From positions 1-64,000 of the forward strand of contig NZ_BCVX01000005.1 of NCBI RefSeq assembly GCF_001591965.1: a stretch of 64,000 bases of DNA, read 5' to 3'. Below the pieces are notes generated by a model. The model had not been told where the DNA came from and ran no database searches. It worked only from the letters and a program-made list of their open reading frames with translations. Below, piece after piece: positions 41,342 to 50,888 of this stretch (positions are counted from its first letter, which is position 1; each line of letters begins with the position of its first letter). A program made the position numbers and the translations under genes. Source of the stretch: Lysinibacillus odysseyi 34hs-1 = NBRC 100172. Lineage in GTDB: Bacteria > Bacillota > Bacilli > Bacillales_A > Planococcaceae.

Positions 41342-42445
41342 ATGAAAAAGTGGCTGCTCTTCTTCTGCCTGCTCGCCCTTTCGGCTTGTGGAGCGGAGGA
41401 AACGAAGAAGAAAACATCTGCTGGTGAAGGCACAATTTCCATTGACAAAGCAGAAGAAATTGCAATGGATGTCATAAAGGAAGTTTGGATGGCATACGAA
41501 GATATCGGAGCCGAGGCGCCAATAGAGGAAAAACGTGAACGCCTCGTAACTTTCATGACAGATGAAATGTTTAACAAGGCTTTTCAAAAAACACAGGAAC
41601 CCGAATTTCCTCAACTGCCAGTTCATACATTCGGCGTGCATGTAACGGAAAATAAACCTGACTCCTTTGAAATCGAGCATATTATTCCTGCAAGTACGGA
41701 GGAAGGGCCTGCTGTGAAGCAAACAGTACGTTTTATTAAACAACATGACCGGTTTATCATGAGTGACTATCAAAAGGAGGACAAAGCTCTCTCCCTTTCA
41801 AAGGAGGAGGCGGAAACCTTTTTAGCAGAACACGGATATGAAGCGGTATTCCTCAAGGAAGGTCCATTCGATGCTGTTTCCACAAGAATCGAGGACGCCT
41901 ATATCTTCCACGATCAAGAGGATCCGCGTATACAATTCGTCATCAGCAAAAAAACAGGCTATTTCCTGATGGGAGTCGTAAGGGGCGCGATGGATGAGGA
42001 GTCAGAGACAGATGCAGCGGCTACGGAAGAGGTGCGGGTAAAATACGGCCACCTATTTGCATATCGACTCACAGAAATTGATGAGGGGAAACTATCAGAT
42101 CATCAGCGAAAGATATACAATACGTATATTATCAAGCCGATCGAGCAGGTCATTGATATCGATTTTGATGCTTCTCTTACAGATGACGAGCGCAATCAAA
42201 AAACAAAAGAGCTACTGGACCATTCTATGATGGGAATGCTCGCTGAAATTGAGGACACATTAGATGCAAAGGAAATTGCTGTCCTCCGGGAAAATCATGC
42301 AAAATGGGAGATTGAACGCGAGAAGTATGCAGATGAAATAGCGGGAGTATCGAAAAGCGATCAGACAAATCACTTCTACGCAGCGTATAAAGAGGTAACA
42401 GAAGATTATCTCGCTTACCTCTTTTACGAATATATTTATCAATAA
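41342..42445 (+). CDS. Hypothetical lipoprotein, 367 aa
   Basis: The N-terminus MKKWLLFFCLLALSACGAEE has lipobox LSAC. The mature part is acidic and soluble; residues about 35-135 look like a domain common to small Bacillus lipoproteins (SIDKAEEIAMDVIKEVWMAY, FIKQHDRFIMSDYQKED), and a helical C-terminal half follows (ERNQKTKELLDHSMMGMLAE, HAKWEIEREKYADEI). The family is not recognised. GGAGG lies seven bases before the ATG at 41342. It probably shares transcription with the transglutaminase-like lipoprotein. Confidence 0.72.
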   Translation: MKKWLLFFCLLALSACGAEETKKKTSAGEGTISIDKAEEIAMDVIKEVWMAYEDIGAEAPIEEKRERLVTFMTDEMFNKAFQKTQEPEFPQLPVHTFGVHVTENKPDSFEIEHIIPASTEEGPAVKQTVRFIKQHDRFIMSDYQKEDKALSLSKEEAETFLAEHGYEAVFLKEGPFDAVSTRIEDAYIFHDQEDPRIQFVISKKTGYFLMGVVRGAMDEESETDAAATEEVRVKYGHLFAYRLTEIDEGKLSDHQRKIYNTYIIKPIEQVIDIDFDASLTDDERNQKTKELLDHSMMGMLAEIEDTLDAKEIAVLRENHAKWEIEREKYADEIAGVSKSDQTNHFYAAYKEVTEDYLAYLFYEYIYQ

Positions 42446-42494
42446 AAGCAGAGCCGCCTGGAAAGCTTCAGTTTCCCGGGCGTCTCTGCTTTTA
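42444..42494. terminator. Terminator between the lipoprotein gene and a convergent small gene
   Basis: AAAAGCAGAGCCGCC and the arm GGGCGTCTCTGCTTTT form a long stem with a small internal bulge around AAGCTTCAGTT; T-runs are found on both strands. Confidence 0.8.
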
Positions 42495-42520
42495 TAGGTC
42501 TATTCCTATTTATACCGCTA

Positions 42521-42751
42521 TTAAAGTACCCCTGCCTTAATACGCTTTACGATTGAATAGGTAGTATACATTGCCATCGGCGCCAATAAAATCGGCAGCC
42601 CAATCCAAAACGTCAATGCCCCTGCCGCCTGCAGCGCACTATAATTTGTTAAAACGTAGACAATGACACCAAACAGCAAAATATAGCTTAATACATTTGG
42701 AAAAATAACAAGCAGCCGCAGAACAGCTGGATTCATTTTTGGTTGATTCAT
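42521..42751 (-). CDS. Small membrane protein, 76 aa
   Basis: The product begins MNQPKMNPAVLRLLVIFPNV and has two membrane segments (LLVIFPNVLSYILLFGVIVY and ALTFWIGLPILLAPMAMYT). Family not recognised. The frame opens at 42808, but AAAGGGGAGTGGGAAT precedes the ATG at 42751. It stands alone, downstream of the DUF819 gene by about 150 bases. Confidence 0.65.
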   Translation of the reverse strand: MNQPKMNPAVLRLLVIFPNVLSYILLFGVIVYVLTNYSALQAAGALTFWIGLPILLAPMAMYTTYSIVKRIKAGVL

Positions 42752-42903
42752 ATTCCCACTCCCCTTTGACCTATTATAACTCGCGCAAGAGCATTTTTCT
42801 ACAGACATCCCATAATAGAGTAAGAAAAAACCGCTTAAATCTCTCCTGTTATCGTGCAGCAGTAGAAGAATATCCTCCTCTGCGGATATCCATGAGGGTT
42901 TAC

Positions 42904-44130
42904 TTATACCATAGTCGAAAACCAGAATCCTAATAATGTGCCGACGTAATTTCCAATGATATATCCGATTGTTCCCACCACCAATATAGGACCGATCAGA
43001 TCTTTCCAGCCTTTCGCAATAGCGAGCGCAGCGGCTGTTGTCGGACCACCGATATTAGCATTGCTGGCTAGAAGGATGTCTTCAAGATTTGCCTTCAGCA
43101 GCTTTCCGGCTAGTAACGAAACAATCATATTGATAAGTACGATAATGAATACAAACAACAGCAGCAAGGGCGCATTTTTAATGATAAGAGGAATAGATGC
43201 TGGAATCCCGATTACTACAAAGAAGATATAAATTAAGTATGTACCTATTTCCTGGCTGCCGTTAATATTATCAAAATATCGCGGGAACAGTCCGAGAACT
43301 ATAAAGGTCATCGTTGTAAGCACAAGATATTTATCTCCGACAAGACCATTCAGCAAATTAAACAAAATAGAAGCATCTTCTCCAGAAGGAACAAGGGTAT
43401 CGAAGAATCCCGCTATTTTAAATGAAATAATAACGAGCAAAAAGGCGGTACCAACAGAAAGGGCGATGTCCTTCAGGGAAATGTCCTTCCTCTTCCAAAA
43501 GCTTTCTGCCAAGGTTTTTCCGCTCTCGTTATTACTGCCGCTTTCTACTTCCAGTACATGCGGGATACTGTATCGTTTCCTGAAAAAAGCAAGGGTCGGG
43601 ATGATCATCAGGATGATAAAATAAATGGCCATCATTAAATTATCGGCTACCACTGTAGCAGAAACCAATTCCCCTGGCGCTTCAAATTTAGCCGCCATTG
43701 CCGCAAAATTTACGCCTCCACCGATGTAAGACGCACTCATCATCGCCCCGATTTTATCAAGATACGGAATATGGTCTTTTAGTAAAAAGAAGCTGATGAT
43801 GGTCCCAGCTACTGTGCCGACAGAGCTTAACAAAAAGATGAGAAGCAGCTTGCCGCTCTCTTTCCATATTTTTTTGATATTCACATGGAAAAGAAGGAGC
43901 GGAATGGCTAGAGGGACAATGACTCCCCATACGGAATCGTAAACCGGCGACTCTGTCGGAATGATGCCTGTGTTTGATAGAAAGATAGCTCCAATAAGAG
44001 CGATAATGGCGCCCGATATTTTGGAGGCCCAGCTGTATCGCTGCTCTAAATAGATACTAACCGATGCCCATACAATCAGTATCCCCCATAATGTGATTGT
44101 GTCATCTGCCTGGATAAGTGTCTGGCTCAC
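42904..44130 (-). CDS. DUF819 family membrane protein (YjcL-like)
   Basis: The 408-residue protein has about eleven membrane segments and family hallmarks such as GAMMSASYIGGGVNFAAMA (about residues 140-160) and NANIGGPTTAAALAIAKGWK (about 365-385); the paired GG-x-NFAA and GGPTTAAA motifs suggest a transporter with inverted repeats. DUF819 has no proven substrate. The frame opens at 44154, but AGGGGGAATAATA precedes a GTG at 44130. Its start lies inside the end of the dipeptidase gene (29-base overlap), so the two are translationally coupled. Confidence 0.85.
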   Translation of the reverse strand: MSQTLIQADDTITLWGILIVWASVSIYLEQRYSWASKISGAIIALIGAIFLSNTGIIPTESPVYDSVWGVIVPLAIPLLLFHVNIKKIWKESGKLLLIFLLSSVGTVAGTIISFFLLKDHIPYLDKIGAMMSASYIGGGVNFAAMAAKFEAPGELVSATVVADNLMMAIYFIILMIIPTLAFFRKRYSIPHVLEVESGSNNESGKTLAESFWKRKDISLKDIALSVGTAFLLVIISFKIAGFFDTLVPSGEDASILFNLLNGLVGDKYLVLTTMTFIVLGLFPRYFDNINGSQEIGTYLIYIFFVVIGIPASIPLIIKNAPLLLLFVFIIVLINMIVSLLAGKLLKANLEDILLASNANIGGPTTAAALAIAKGWKDLIGPILVVGTIGYIIGNYVGTLLGFWFSTMV

Positions 44131-45139
44131 TATTATTCCCCCTATTGCCTGCATGAATTTTTATAAAACGTTCGGCATTATGGAAGCTGATTGCCTCTAA
44201 TTCTGCCGCGGTAAAACCCCTTTTACTCATTTTCTCAAGGAGAGAAGGTACTTTTGATACATCTTCTAAACCTTCCGTATATACCGTTGTTCCTGTTCCT
44301 ATTTTATGTGGTTCCAGGTAATCTAAAAAATCAAATCCAAACGCCAGATGCTCTGTCCCGACGAGATCAGCTATGTAGACAGCATGGTCAATGAATCGGT
44401 CAATGTCCGGTTTCTCCCGGCTGACAAATCCCCCATACGCATTCAAACCGATAATTCCCCCTCTTTGGGCAATGGCTTTTATTTGCTGATCATTTAAATT
44501 CCGTTCATGGTCACACAGCGACTTGGCGTTGCTATGAGAGGCCATGACAGGATGAACACTGACATTATACATGTCCCAGAAGCTTGCTTCATCAAGATGG
44601 GAAACATCAAGCAGCCAGTTTTGATGATTTGCTTGCTGAACAGCCACTCTGCCGTAATCAGTGAGCCCTTCATTCTTTTGCGGACGGCTGATTCCTGTTC
44701 CCGTCGCCAAAAAGTTCCGTTCATTCCATGCAAATATCGCGTGAGTTATTTTACTTTCAGTGAGTGATTGGAAGGCATTTTCTATTTTTGACAGCGTCGT
44801 CTCCCCTTCCCATCCCTCCATGAAAGCAAGACCTTCAAGTCCTAAATAGATATGAATCTGCTCATGGCTGGGTAGATTATCTTGTGGAAATAAGGGATCA
44901 TGAATATAAGCATGTTTTGATTCATGTAAATCTTCTATTACATAGGTATATAATTCTTTGAACCTCTCATATGGCAGGTTGCGGAATGCCGGCTCCACCC
45001 AAAATACACATAGTACCGCTGTGACTCCTCCTTTTTTCAGCATCGGGTAATGAATTCTATCAAAAATATTCTTTTCACCGCGTCTTTTTCTCCAAGCAAT
45101 GTCTGTAAATAAGTCGGAATGCAAATCAAAAACTTTCAC
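44102..45139 (-). CDS. Membrane dipeptidase family (M19) peptidase
   Basis: The 345-residue zinc dipeptidase belongs to the amidohydrolase fold: FDLHSDLFTDIA (metal ligands H and D), LGLEGLAFMEGWEG (bridging glutamate, about 105), LLDVSHLDEASFWDMY (histidine about 195), MASHSNAKSLCDHERNL (histidine about 215) and FGFDFLDYL (aspartate about 285). Family members cleave dipeptides, often with a D- or dehydro-residue at the C-terminal side. AGGAGGGG precedes a GTG at 45139; the frame is open to 45157. It is coupled to the DUF819 permease gene. Confidence 0.87.
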   Translation of the reverse strand: MKVFDLHSDLFTDIAWRKRRGEKNIFDRIHYPMLKKGGVTAVLCVFWVEPAFRNLPYERFKELYTYVIEDLHESKHAYIHDPLFPQDNLPSHEQIHIYLGLEGLAFMEGWEGETTLSKIENAFQSLTESKITHAIFAWNERNFLATGTGISRPQKNEGLTDYGRVAVQQANHQNWLLDVSHLDEASFWDMYNVSVHPVMASHSNAKSLCDHERNLNDQQIKAIAQRGGIIGLNAYGGFVSREKPDIDRFIDHAVYIADLVGTEHLAFGFDFLDYLEPHKIGTGTTVYTEGLEDVSKVPSLLEKMSKRGFTAAELEAISFHNAERFIKIHAGNRGNNSEPDTYPGR

Positions 45140-45380
45140 AATACCCCTCCTGATCAACGTTATCTTTCATTGTAATTTATTCGATAATTGCACACAACAC
45201 AAAACTGAATTTTCAGTTTTATATACTTATAGTGTTTTGAGAAAGCTCCTTCTTTCGTCATTTATCTATCGGACAAACGGCAGTCAATTCATAAAAATTT
45301 ATCTCGAGCAGTGTAGAAAAGTAAACAACTGTATCCTACTTAGGCGCATTTACCCAACATATAAGGCGCAGCTTACACGC
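45140..45380. other. Intergenic region upstream of the dipeptidase
   Basis: No gene is seen. AGGCGCA occurs twice (45342 and 45364, 22 bp apart), which recalls the 21-bp arrays but has only two units. The promoter of the dipeptidase-DUF819 operon should lie here but was not assigned. Confidence 0.35.
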
Positions 45381-45413
45381 AAAAAAGCGGTCAAGTTTCC
45401 TCGACCGCTTTTT
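45381..45413 (-). terminator. Rho-independent terminator of the S9 peptidase gene
   Basis: On the minus strand AAAAAGCGGTC and GACCGCTTTTTT form a stem of about 11 bp directly after the stop at 45424, with a good T-run. Confidence 0.9.
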
Positions 45414-45423
45414 CCGTAGCTTA

Positions 45424-47679
45424 TTATTTTAAGTGTTTATCAAGAAACTCCGTCATGGCATTATAAAACTCAATTTTATTTTCCTCATTCATAAAGCCAT
45501 GTCCTTCATTTTCTTTTACCATATATTCTACGTCAACCCCACGTTTTTTCAGTGCTTCAACAATCTGGTCTGATTCTTGTTTATTAACACGCGGGTCATT
45601 TGCACCTTGAGCAACAAATAAAGGTGTTTTGATTTTATCAGCATGGAATACCGGCGATACAGATTTCAGCAGCTCCTTGTCCTTTTCCGGATGGCCAACT
45701 CTTACATGGAACATATTCAGCATTGTTTCCCAGTAAGGCGGAACTGTGTCCAGCAACGTAAAGATATTGGATACACCTACATAATCCACCGCTGCTGCAT
45801 ATAAATCAGGTGTAAATGTAATACCGGCAAGTGTTGCATAGCCGCCGAACGATGCACCGTAAATCCCGATTTTTTCAGGATTTGCAATGCCCTGGTCGAT
45901 TGCCCATTGCACGCCGTCCGTAATATCATCCTGAATTTTCAGACCCCATTGTTTGTTCCCCGCATCCACAAACTCTTTTCCATAGCCCGTGGAGGATCTG
46001 AAGTTCATTTGTAAAACCGCATAGCCGCGGTTTGCCAATAGCTGTACTTCTGGATTGAAGCCCCACACATCACGTGCCCATGGACCGCCATGCGGGATGA
46101 CGACCATCGGCAGGTTTTCTGCTTTTTTATTTTTTGGAAGTGTCAAATAGCCATGAATCGTCAAGCCATCTCTACTCTTATAAGAAATAGAATGCATTTG
46201 CGCCATATTGGCCTCGTCCAGCCATGGGCTTAACTCTGCCAATTGTGTCACCGTATCTGTTTCGGAATCATAATAGTAGTATTTACCGAACACTGTATCG
46301 CTTCCTACACTCACGATGAACTTTGTCATTTCCTTATTATAATCATTAATGCCTAATTCGCTTTCATCCACACCGAGCTTGTCCTTCATCTTGTTAAAGA
46401 CTGCTTCAAACTCATCGTCAAAAAACTCATAATGTACTTTATCCGTAATATACGCGCTGTACAAAAGTTTATCTTTTGAAGAACTGTACAAAGCGTTGGA
46501 AATATCAACGTTTGGATTCGATAAAATAACTTCTTCTTTACCGTCTAAATCGTATTTTACTAGTTGAATTTTATCCCGTCCCTTGTCAGACAAAGCATAA
46601 ATAAACTGATTGTCCTGGGAGAAGGCAATCGGTGATACCGTATCACCCGCTTCGATTGTAATAAACGGCTTGAACTCATCTTTTTCCGTTTCGCGATATA
46701 GCACATTTCCTTCATAGCCGTCTGATTCAACAGCCATTCGAATTTCACCGTTACTGTCGGAAATCCAGCTTTGGATAGAGCCTGGGTTTTTCGCAACAAG
46801 ATGTGTTTCTCCTGTTTTAATGTTTAACTTATACACATCGAAAACCGTGGCATCTTCCTTGTTCATCGTAACAAGAATTTCATCCTTCACATTTTTCAGG
46901 TTATCGAGCGGAAGCACCGCTACTCCCTCATACGGTGTCAGATCCTTTTCTTCCGCACCATTAAAAGAAGAAGAATAGATATGGTAGTTCTCGTCTCCTC
47001 CGTTATCCTTCAAGTAAAGGATGCTGTCATCCTTCCAGAAGAATCCTGCAATATCTCTGTCTTTCGTGCTTGTTACACGTGTTGGCGCACTCTCATTCCC
47101 CATAGCTTTCACAAAGACATTCAATCGATTTTCCCATGCGGAAGCATAGGAAATATAGTTGCCGTCCGGTGATAACTGATAACCAACATCTCCTGGATTT
47201 TTCATGAAATCTTCAACCGAGATTTCAGGTACCCCTTTATCATCAATAGCTTTATTTTGATACTTTTCCACATTCGCGAAAAGCTTCTGCATTTCCGTTT
47301 CTGTGATTGGTGCTATGCTTGACACGCCCTCAAAGAATCCAAGTTGAGCTGCTGATTTTTTATAATCAGCCGGTGTTTGTTCCCCTTGCTCAAGACCAAG
47401 TGCTTTTATAAGAATCAGCGCGGCTTCTCCTTGTGAAACCGGTGCAGTTTCATCCTCAAAATTGTAGCCGCCCAGCCACTTTTCCAGAACTTCCTCTCTC
47501 ATATAATCCGAGCCATGCTGATACGTAAGCTCTGTAACAGCCTGCTCTAAAAAGGCGGCGACTGTCACACGTGATTGTTTCGTTTCCACTACAGCTGGCG
47601 CCGATTCATTTGCAAAGGCAGACATCGGCATTGCTAAAAGTGCAGCAGAAAAAACGAATGGTAACCATTTTTTCTTCAT
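45424..47679 (-). CDS. Secreted S9 family (prolyl oligopeptidase-type) peptidase
   Basis: The 751-residue protein has a signal peptide ([20 protein letters not shown], cleavage after AFA), a region of about 130 residues with weak S-layer-homology character ([20 protein letters not shown]), a WD40/beta-propeller part (about 150-480, [20 protein letters not shown]) and a C-terminal alpha/beta-hydrolase. The catalytic serine is in [16 protein letters not shown] (GxSxGG, about 600), the aspartate in [13 protein letters not shown] and the histidine in NEGHGFMNE. It should cleave oligopeptides outside the cell. AAGGAGAGAGAAAA precedes the ATG at 47679; the frame is open to 47712. Confidence 0.9.
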   Translation of the reverse strand: MKKKWLPFVFSAALLAMPMSAFANESAPAVVETKQSRVTVAAFLEQAVTELTYQHGSDYMREEVLEKWLGGYNFEDETAPVSQGEAALILIKALGLEQGEQTPADYKKSAAQLGFFEGVSSIAPITETEMQKLFANVEKYQNKAIDDKGVPEISVEDFMKNPGDVGYQLSPDGNYISYASAWENRLNVFVKAMGNESAPTRVTSTKDRDIAGFFWKDDSILYLKDNGGDENYHIYSSSFNGAEEKDLTPYEGVAVLPLDNLKNVKDEILVTMNKEDATVFDVYKLNIKTGETHLVAKNPGSIQSWISDSNGEIRMAVESDGYEGNVLYRETEKDEFKPFITIEAGDTVSPIAFSQDNQFIYALSDKGRDKIQLVKYDLDGKEEVILSNPNVDISNALYSSSKDKLLYSAYITDKVHYEFFDDEFEAVFNKMKDKLGVDESELGINDYNKEMTKFIVSVGSDTVFGKYYYYDSETDTVTQLAELSPWLDEANMAQMHSISYKSRDGLTIHGYLTLPKNKKAENLPMVVIPHGGPWARDVWGFNPEVQLLANRGYAVLQMNFRSSTGYGKEFVDAGNKQWGLKIQDDITDGVQWAIDQGIANPEKIGIYGASFGGYATLAGITFTPDLYAAAVDYVGVSNIFTLLDTVPPYWETMLNMFHVRVGHPEKDKELLKSVSPVFHADKIKTPLFVAQGANDPRVNKQESDQIVEALKKRGVDVEYMVKENEGHGFMNEENKIEFYNAMTEFLDKHLK

Positions 47680-47910
47680 TTTTCTCTCTCCTTTCTTCTC
47701 TCTTTCTAGCATACTGTAAATTTACATCATTTAGTATAAACTATATAAAATATTCAATATTTTTACATAATTAATATTATAAGTTTCTAAAAGTTCCACT
47801 TTTTTGAAACCCGGCTTTCTCTTCTCTCGTATATAAAGGTTACGTGAGGTAGTTACGGTACTTAAAATGTAGCGTTGAGATAAAAATTATGTAGGAAGGG
47901 AGGTTCTTTT

Positions 47911-48414
47911 ATGCCATATTTCTTTGAAACGAAGCAGCTTACCCTTCGTACTATGCAAGCAGAGGATTTAGAGGACATCACTCTTATTTGGGGTGATACG
48001 CAGGTGATGCAATATTCAGGAGGGCCGAGTACAACGGAGAAAATCAGCCGTTCAATTGAATCCTACCAGCGGTTATATGAGGAAAAAGGATACTCGGTCT
48101 ATACTGTTTTACTGAAAGAAAACTCGCGTATTATCGGTGTATGCGGGTTTAATCCATCTGATAATGAAAATGAGGCTGAACTAATCTATCATTTACATCC
48201 AAACTATTGGGGCAAGGGGTATGCAACAGAGGCAGCATCCGCATGTGTAAAGGATTTGAAAGACCGCAAGTCGGATATTAAGAAAATCAAGGCATCTGTC
48301 GATCCTAATAATCCGTCCTCAAGCAAGGTTCTTTCTAAAATCGGGATGACAGCTAAAGGGATGAAATGGTTCGATGATACCCAGCAGGAAGAGCTCTATT
48401 ATGAGCTTGAATGA
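47911..48414 (+). CDS. GNAT family N-acetyltransferase (RimJ/RimL-like)
   Basis: The 167-residue protein begins with the RimJ/L-type ETKQLTLRTMQAEDLEDITL and has the acetyl-CoA site LIYHLHPNYWGKGYATEAAS (WGKGYATEA, about residues 104-113) and the late VDPNNPSSSKVLSKIGM. This branch acetylates ribosomal or other protein N-termini, or small molecules. GGAAGGGAGGTTCTTTT precedes the ATG. Apparently monocistronic. Confidence 0.88.
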   Translation: MPYFFETKQLTLRTMQAEDLEDITLIWGDTQVMQYSGGPSTTEKISRSIESYQRLYEEKGYSVYTVLLKENSRIIGVCGFNPSDNENEAELIYHLHPNYWGKGYATEAASACVKDLKDRKSDIKKIKASVDPNNPSSSKVLSKIGMTAKGMKWFDDTQQEELYYELE

Positions 48415-48499
48415 AGCCTGAAATTCAGGCAGGGGTTCTACTTTTGCGATTGAACAGGAATATCACACAGTTTTCCAGATAGGATTGCTGTTAATCATT

Positions 48500-48542
48500 G
48501 AATAACAAAATACAGGCTTGCCAAGTGTTTACGGCAGGCCTG
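48500..48542 (-). terminator. Rho-independent terminator of the RNHCP gene
   Basis: On the minus strand CAGGCCTGCC and TGGCAAGCCTG pair with one mismatch and are followed by TATTTTGTT, about 22 bases after the stop at 48564. Confidence 0.7.
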
Positions 48543-48563
48543 CATAATAGCATGATAGACTTA

Positions 48564-48872
48564 CTAATTCGTTTGCATAAATCGGATAAACTGGTCTTCC
48601 TGCATACAGTCCACAGCTACCTTATTGCGGCTGATTTGATGACAGATCGTGCATTCGTGAATCAGTTGATATCCTTTTTTAGATGAATAATCGATTGCCA
48701 CCGGCTTCATCAACCCATGGCAGCTGTTTGCCCGGTCACCCGGGGAAATATCGAGATGCTTTGAATAGAGACATTCCGGACAGTGGTTGCGGAAGCTCCC
48801 ATTATTTAAAGGTGTTACGGCTGCGCCGCAGTTTTCACATTGAAATGCTGTATTTTCTGTTGTTCTGCTCAA
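48564..48872 (-). CDS. RNHCP domain (zinc-ribbon) protein
   Basis: The 102-residue protein has three CxxC-type pairs (CENCG, CPECL, CTICH) and the family-naming RNHCPECLYSKHLD, followed by SPGDRANSCHGLMKP. RNHCP proteins are small zinc-binding proteins of unknown role. The ATG-like upstream codon is a TTG at 48887; GGAGG lies eight bases before the TTG at 48872, which gives MSRTTENTAFQCENCG, the usual family start. Confidence 0.85.
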   Translation of the reverse strand: MSRTTENTAFQCENCGAAVTPLNNGSFRNHCPECLYSKHLDISPGDRANSCHGLMKPVAIDYSSKKGYQLIHECTICHQISRNKVAVDCMQEDQFIRFMQTN

Positions 48873-48982
48873 TTGTTCTTCCTCCAAGATGTAGTTTCAT
48901 CTATGGAGAAAGGGTTCCGTTTTGTTTTTCTGCATCCGCAGTATCAGGCTTTCCTAAGGATTGACCGATTCACCGCCCCGCT

Positions 48983-49138
48983 CTACAAGGCGATTACTTC
49001 TCGTTCCTGCTTCACAGAGGCCTCTTTCATCCCCTGTTCCGAACCTCGATTGATTTTGTCTACTGTATCAACCACTGTAAGACGGACTGCTCCACCTTCC
49101 ACGAGTAGGTGCTCACTTACGATCACTGACTTTGGCAT
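48983..49138 (-). CDS. Small hypothetical protein, 51 aa
   Basis: The product begins MPKSVIVSEHLLVEGGAVRL and ends EASVKQEREVIAL. It has a plausible amino-acid make-up and codon use, with a valine-rich beta-type first half. AGGGGA lies four bases before the ATG. A 12-codon frame with its own good ribosome-binding site ends seven bases upstream, which suggests coupled translation. The family is not recognised. The alternative is that this is a remnant whose start has been lost. Confidence 0.42.
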   Translation of the reverse strand: MPKSVIVSEHLLVEGGAVRLTVVDTVDKINRGSEQGMKEASVKQEREVIAL

Positions 49139-49145
49139 TCGTCCC

Positions 49146-49181
49146 CTAACGAACAATTGAAAGAATAAGAGGTTTTTTCAA
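49146..49181 (-). CDS. Putative leader peptide, 11 aa
   Basis: TTG at 49181 lies exactly eight bases after GGAG in an AAAAGGAGC context and opens the frame MKKPLILSIVR, which stops at 49146-49148. The 51-residue frame starts seven bases later. Either a leader peptide for the small protein, or the true N-terminus separated from it by a frameshift. Confidence 0.3.
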   Translation of the reverse strand: MKKPLILSIVR

Positions 49182-49220
49182 TACTTACGCTCCTTTTGTG
49201 AGTTCATGCTATCTTACTGA

Positions 49221-49934
49221 TTATACCAAATTATTTTCTGTCTTTTGAAACAATCCGACTAAAAAACCATCCAGGCCAAAATAGTCATCTTCCGCGGACA
49301 TCGCCTTCATATTCCGTACCTCAATTGCCTTCCACGCCTGAAAAATGTCCTGTAAGGTTTCTTTTGTATAGCCCAGGCCGCCGTCTAAACTTCGTTTTTT
49401 ATATACTTCTTCATCCGATATCGCTGAGCCGCCATATGGACCCCCTCTTTCAAATGAGCATAAGGCAAAATAGCCATTAGGCTTCACTAATTTTTGGATC
49501 AATTTCAGATAGGTACTTCGGCGATGAGGGGCAATATGATGGAAACACCCTGAATCATATATAAAATCAAAGCTGTTTTCCGGTAAATCCAATTCAAAAA
49601 TATTGGCACAAATCCATTCAATAGATAGATTTGTTCCTTGCGTACGCTGCTTTGCCCATTCCAATGCCTTTTCCGACAGGTCCACGCCGACAACCGAACA
49701 GCCCTGTTTGGCAAGATAAATAGCATTTCTTCCCGCTCCGCAGCCCAGCTCCAGCACGTTACCTGCCTGGATTTGTTTATTTTTAAAGTAGCTGACTATA
49801 TTTTCGTCAGGCTTGTTGACGAAAAAAGGAACTGGCTTTGACTGATTTTGATAGAACTCATTCCAAAAATCCTGCGGCTCCCGCAATAAACTATCCAGCA
49901 TAGTCAGCAGTTCTTCATTTGATTTCACAAGCAT
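49221..49934 (-). CDS. Class I SAM-dependent methyltransferase
   Basis: The 237-residue protein has motif I VLELGCGAGRNAIYLAKQG (about residues 57-75), motif post-I VVGVDLSEKAL, and motif II FDFIYDSGCFHHI (about 122-134). The sequence N-terminal of motif I (PVPFFVNKPDENIVSYFKNK) is like that of methyltransferases acting on small molecules, including thiopurine/halide types. The substrate is unknown. GGGAGAAAGAA precedes the ATG. It may be co-transcribed with the MBL gene 40 bases upstream. Confidence 0.86.
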   Translation of the reverse strand: MLVKSNEELLTMLDSLLREPQDFWNEFYQNQSKPVPFFVNKPDENIVSYFKNKQIQAGNVLELGCGAGRNAIYLAKQGCSVVGVDLSEKALEWAKQRTQGTNLSIEWICANIFELDLPENSFDFIYDSGCFHHIAPHRRSTYLKLIQKLVKPNGYFALCSFERGGPYGGSAISDEEVYKKRSLDGGLGYTKETLQDIFQAWKAIEVRNMKAMSAEDDYFGLDGFLVGLFQKTENNLV

Positions 49935-49973
49935 TTCTTTCTCCCCTTCTCCCCGTCCATTTTTGAAACTCCT

Positions 49974-50774
49974 TTATTTCATTGCTGCCTGAGCCATCTT
50001 CTTATTGTCTGCGTGGATGCTTTTCATGCTTTCATAATGCCAGTAAGTCTCACTTAAATACTTTTCTAAAGCTCCTTCGTCACGAGGAAGCTCCGTTAGA
50101 TAATAGTCTGATTCATTGATTCTCTTTTCTATTTCGTGCTGATTATCTGTAGCAGTACCGTGCCCAGGAATATGAATTTTGATGGAATGGTTCTGCCAAA
50201 TATATTTTGTTTTCTTTACCGTTTCTACATAGTCGTCATAGCCGCTGAAAATGAATGGAAACTCTACATCTGACAAATAGTCTCCGGAAAGAAATATGCC
50301 GTGTGGCTCAATTACAGTGAAAATGCCGTCAGCTGTATGACCGGGTGCTAAATAAAATGTTAACGTTATTGATTCCAGCTCCAATGTCTGTCCATCATGT
50401 GAAACAGCAACATCCACTGAAGGATACTCGGGTGTATAATTCCGGGTTATATAATATCGTTCATCAAAGCTTTTAATCTTCTGCATGATTTCCTTTTTAT
50501 GTGGTTGATCAGCAAGCTTCTCAGAAGCGATGACAGCTGCGTCCGGAAAGGCTCCCGCGCCGATAATATGGTCAAAATCGCTATGTGTATAAATAATATA
50601 AAGCTGTCTATTTCCTAAATGTTGATCTATGTATCGTTTAATTGTCTCGATTTCTACAGGCAGCCAGTTAGGATCCGTCATAATAATCGCATCGCTCGTT
50701 TCGACAACGGCTGTGGTAGTTTTATATAAGGAGCTTTCGAACACTGTAAGAAAATCATTTTTGAATTGAATCAT
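49974..50774 (-). CDS. MBL-fold metallo-hydrolase, 266 aa
   Basis: The metal motif reads IIYTHSDFDHIIGAGAFPDA (HxxxDH; the first histidine pair is reduced to THSDFDH), followed by YLAPGHTADGIFTVIEPHGI (histidine about 120), FLSGDYLSDVEFPFI (aspartate) and IHIPGHGTATDN (last histidine). The set of ligands matches the family, so it is likely active. Substrate unknown. AAAAGGAGATTCTAG precedes the ATG. It is followed by the methyltransferase gene on the same strand. Confidence 0.84.
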   Translation of the reverse strand: MIQFKNDFLTVFESSLYKTTTAVVETSDAIIMTDPNWLPVEIETIKRYIDQHLGNRQLYIIYTHSDFDHIIGAGAFPDAAVIASEKLADQPHKKEIMQKIKSFDERYYITRNYTPEYPSVDVAVSHDGQTLELESITLTFYLAPGHTADGIFTVIEPHGIFLSGDYLSDVEFPFIFSGYDDYVETVKKTKYIWQNHSIKIHIPGHGTATDNQHEIEKRINESDYYLTELPRDEGALEKYLSETYWHYESMKSIHADNKKMAQAAMK

Positions 50775-50888
50775 CTAGAATCTCCTTTTCCTTTGGAACC
50801 ATAACTCGCAAACAAAGAAGGGGTACCAAATAGTTAAAAATACTCTTATAAGATCTATTATACCAAATAAAAGGAGCGGGTTTTCACC

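Noticed and set aside
45342-45370. Third 21-bp-type array (AGGCGCA twice)
   Set aside because: Only two copies and a 22-bp distance; not enough to call an array.
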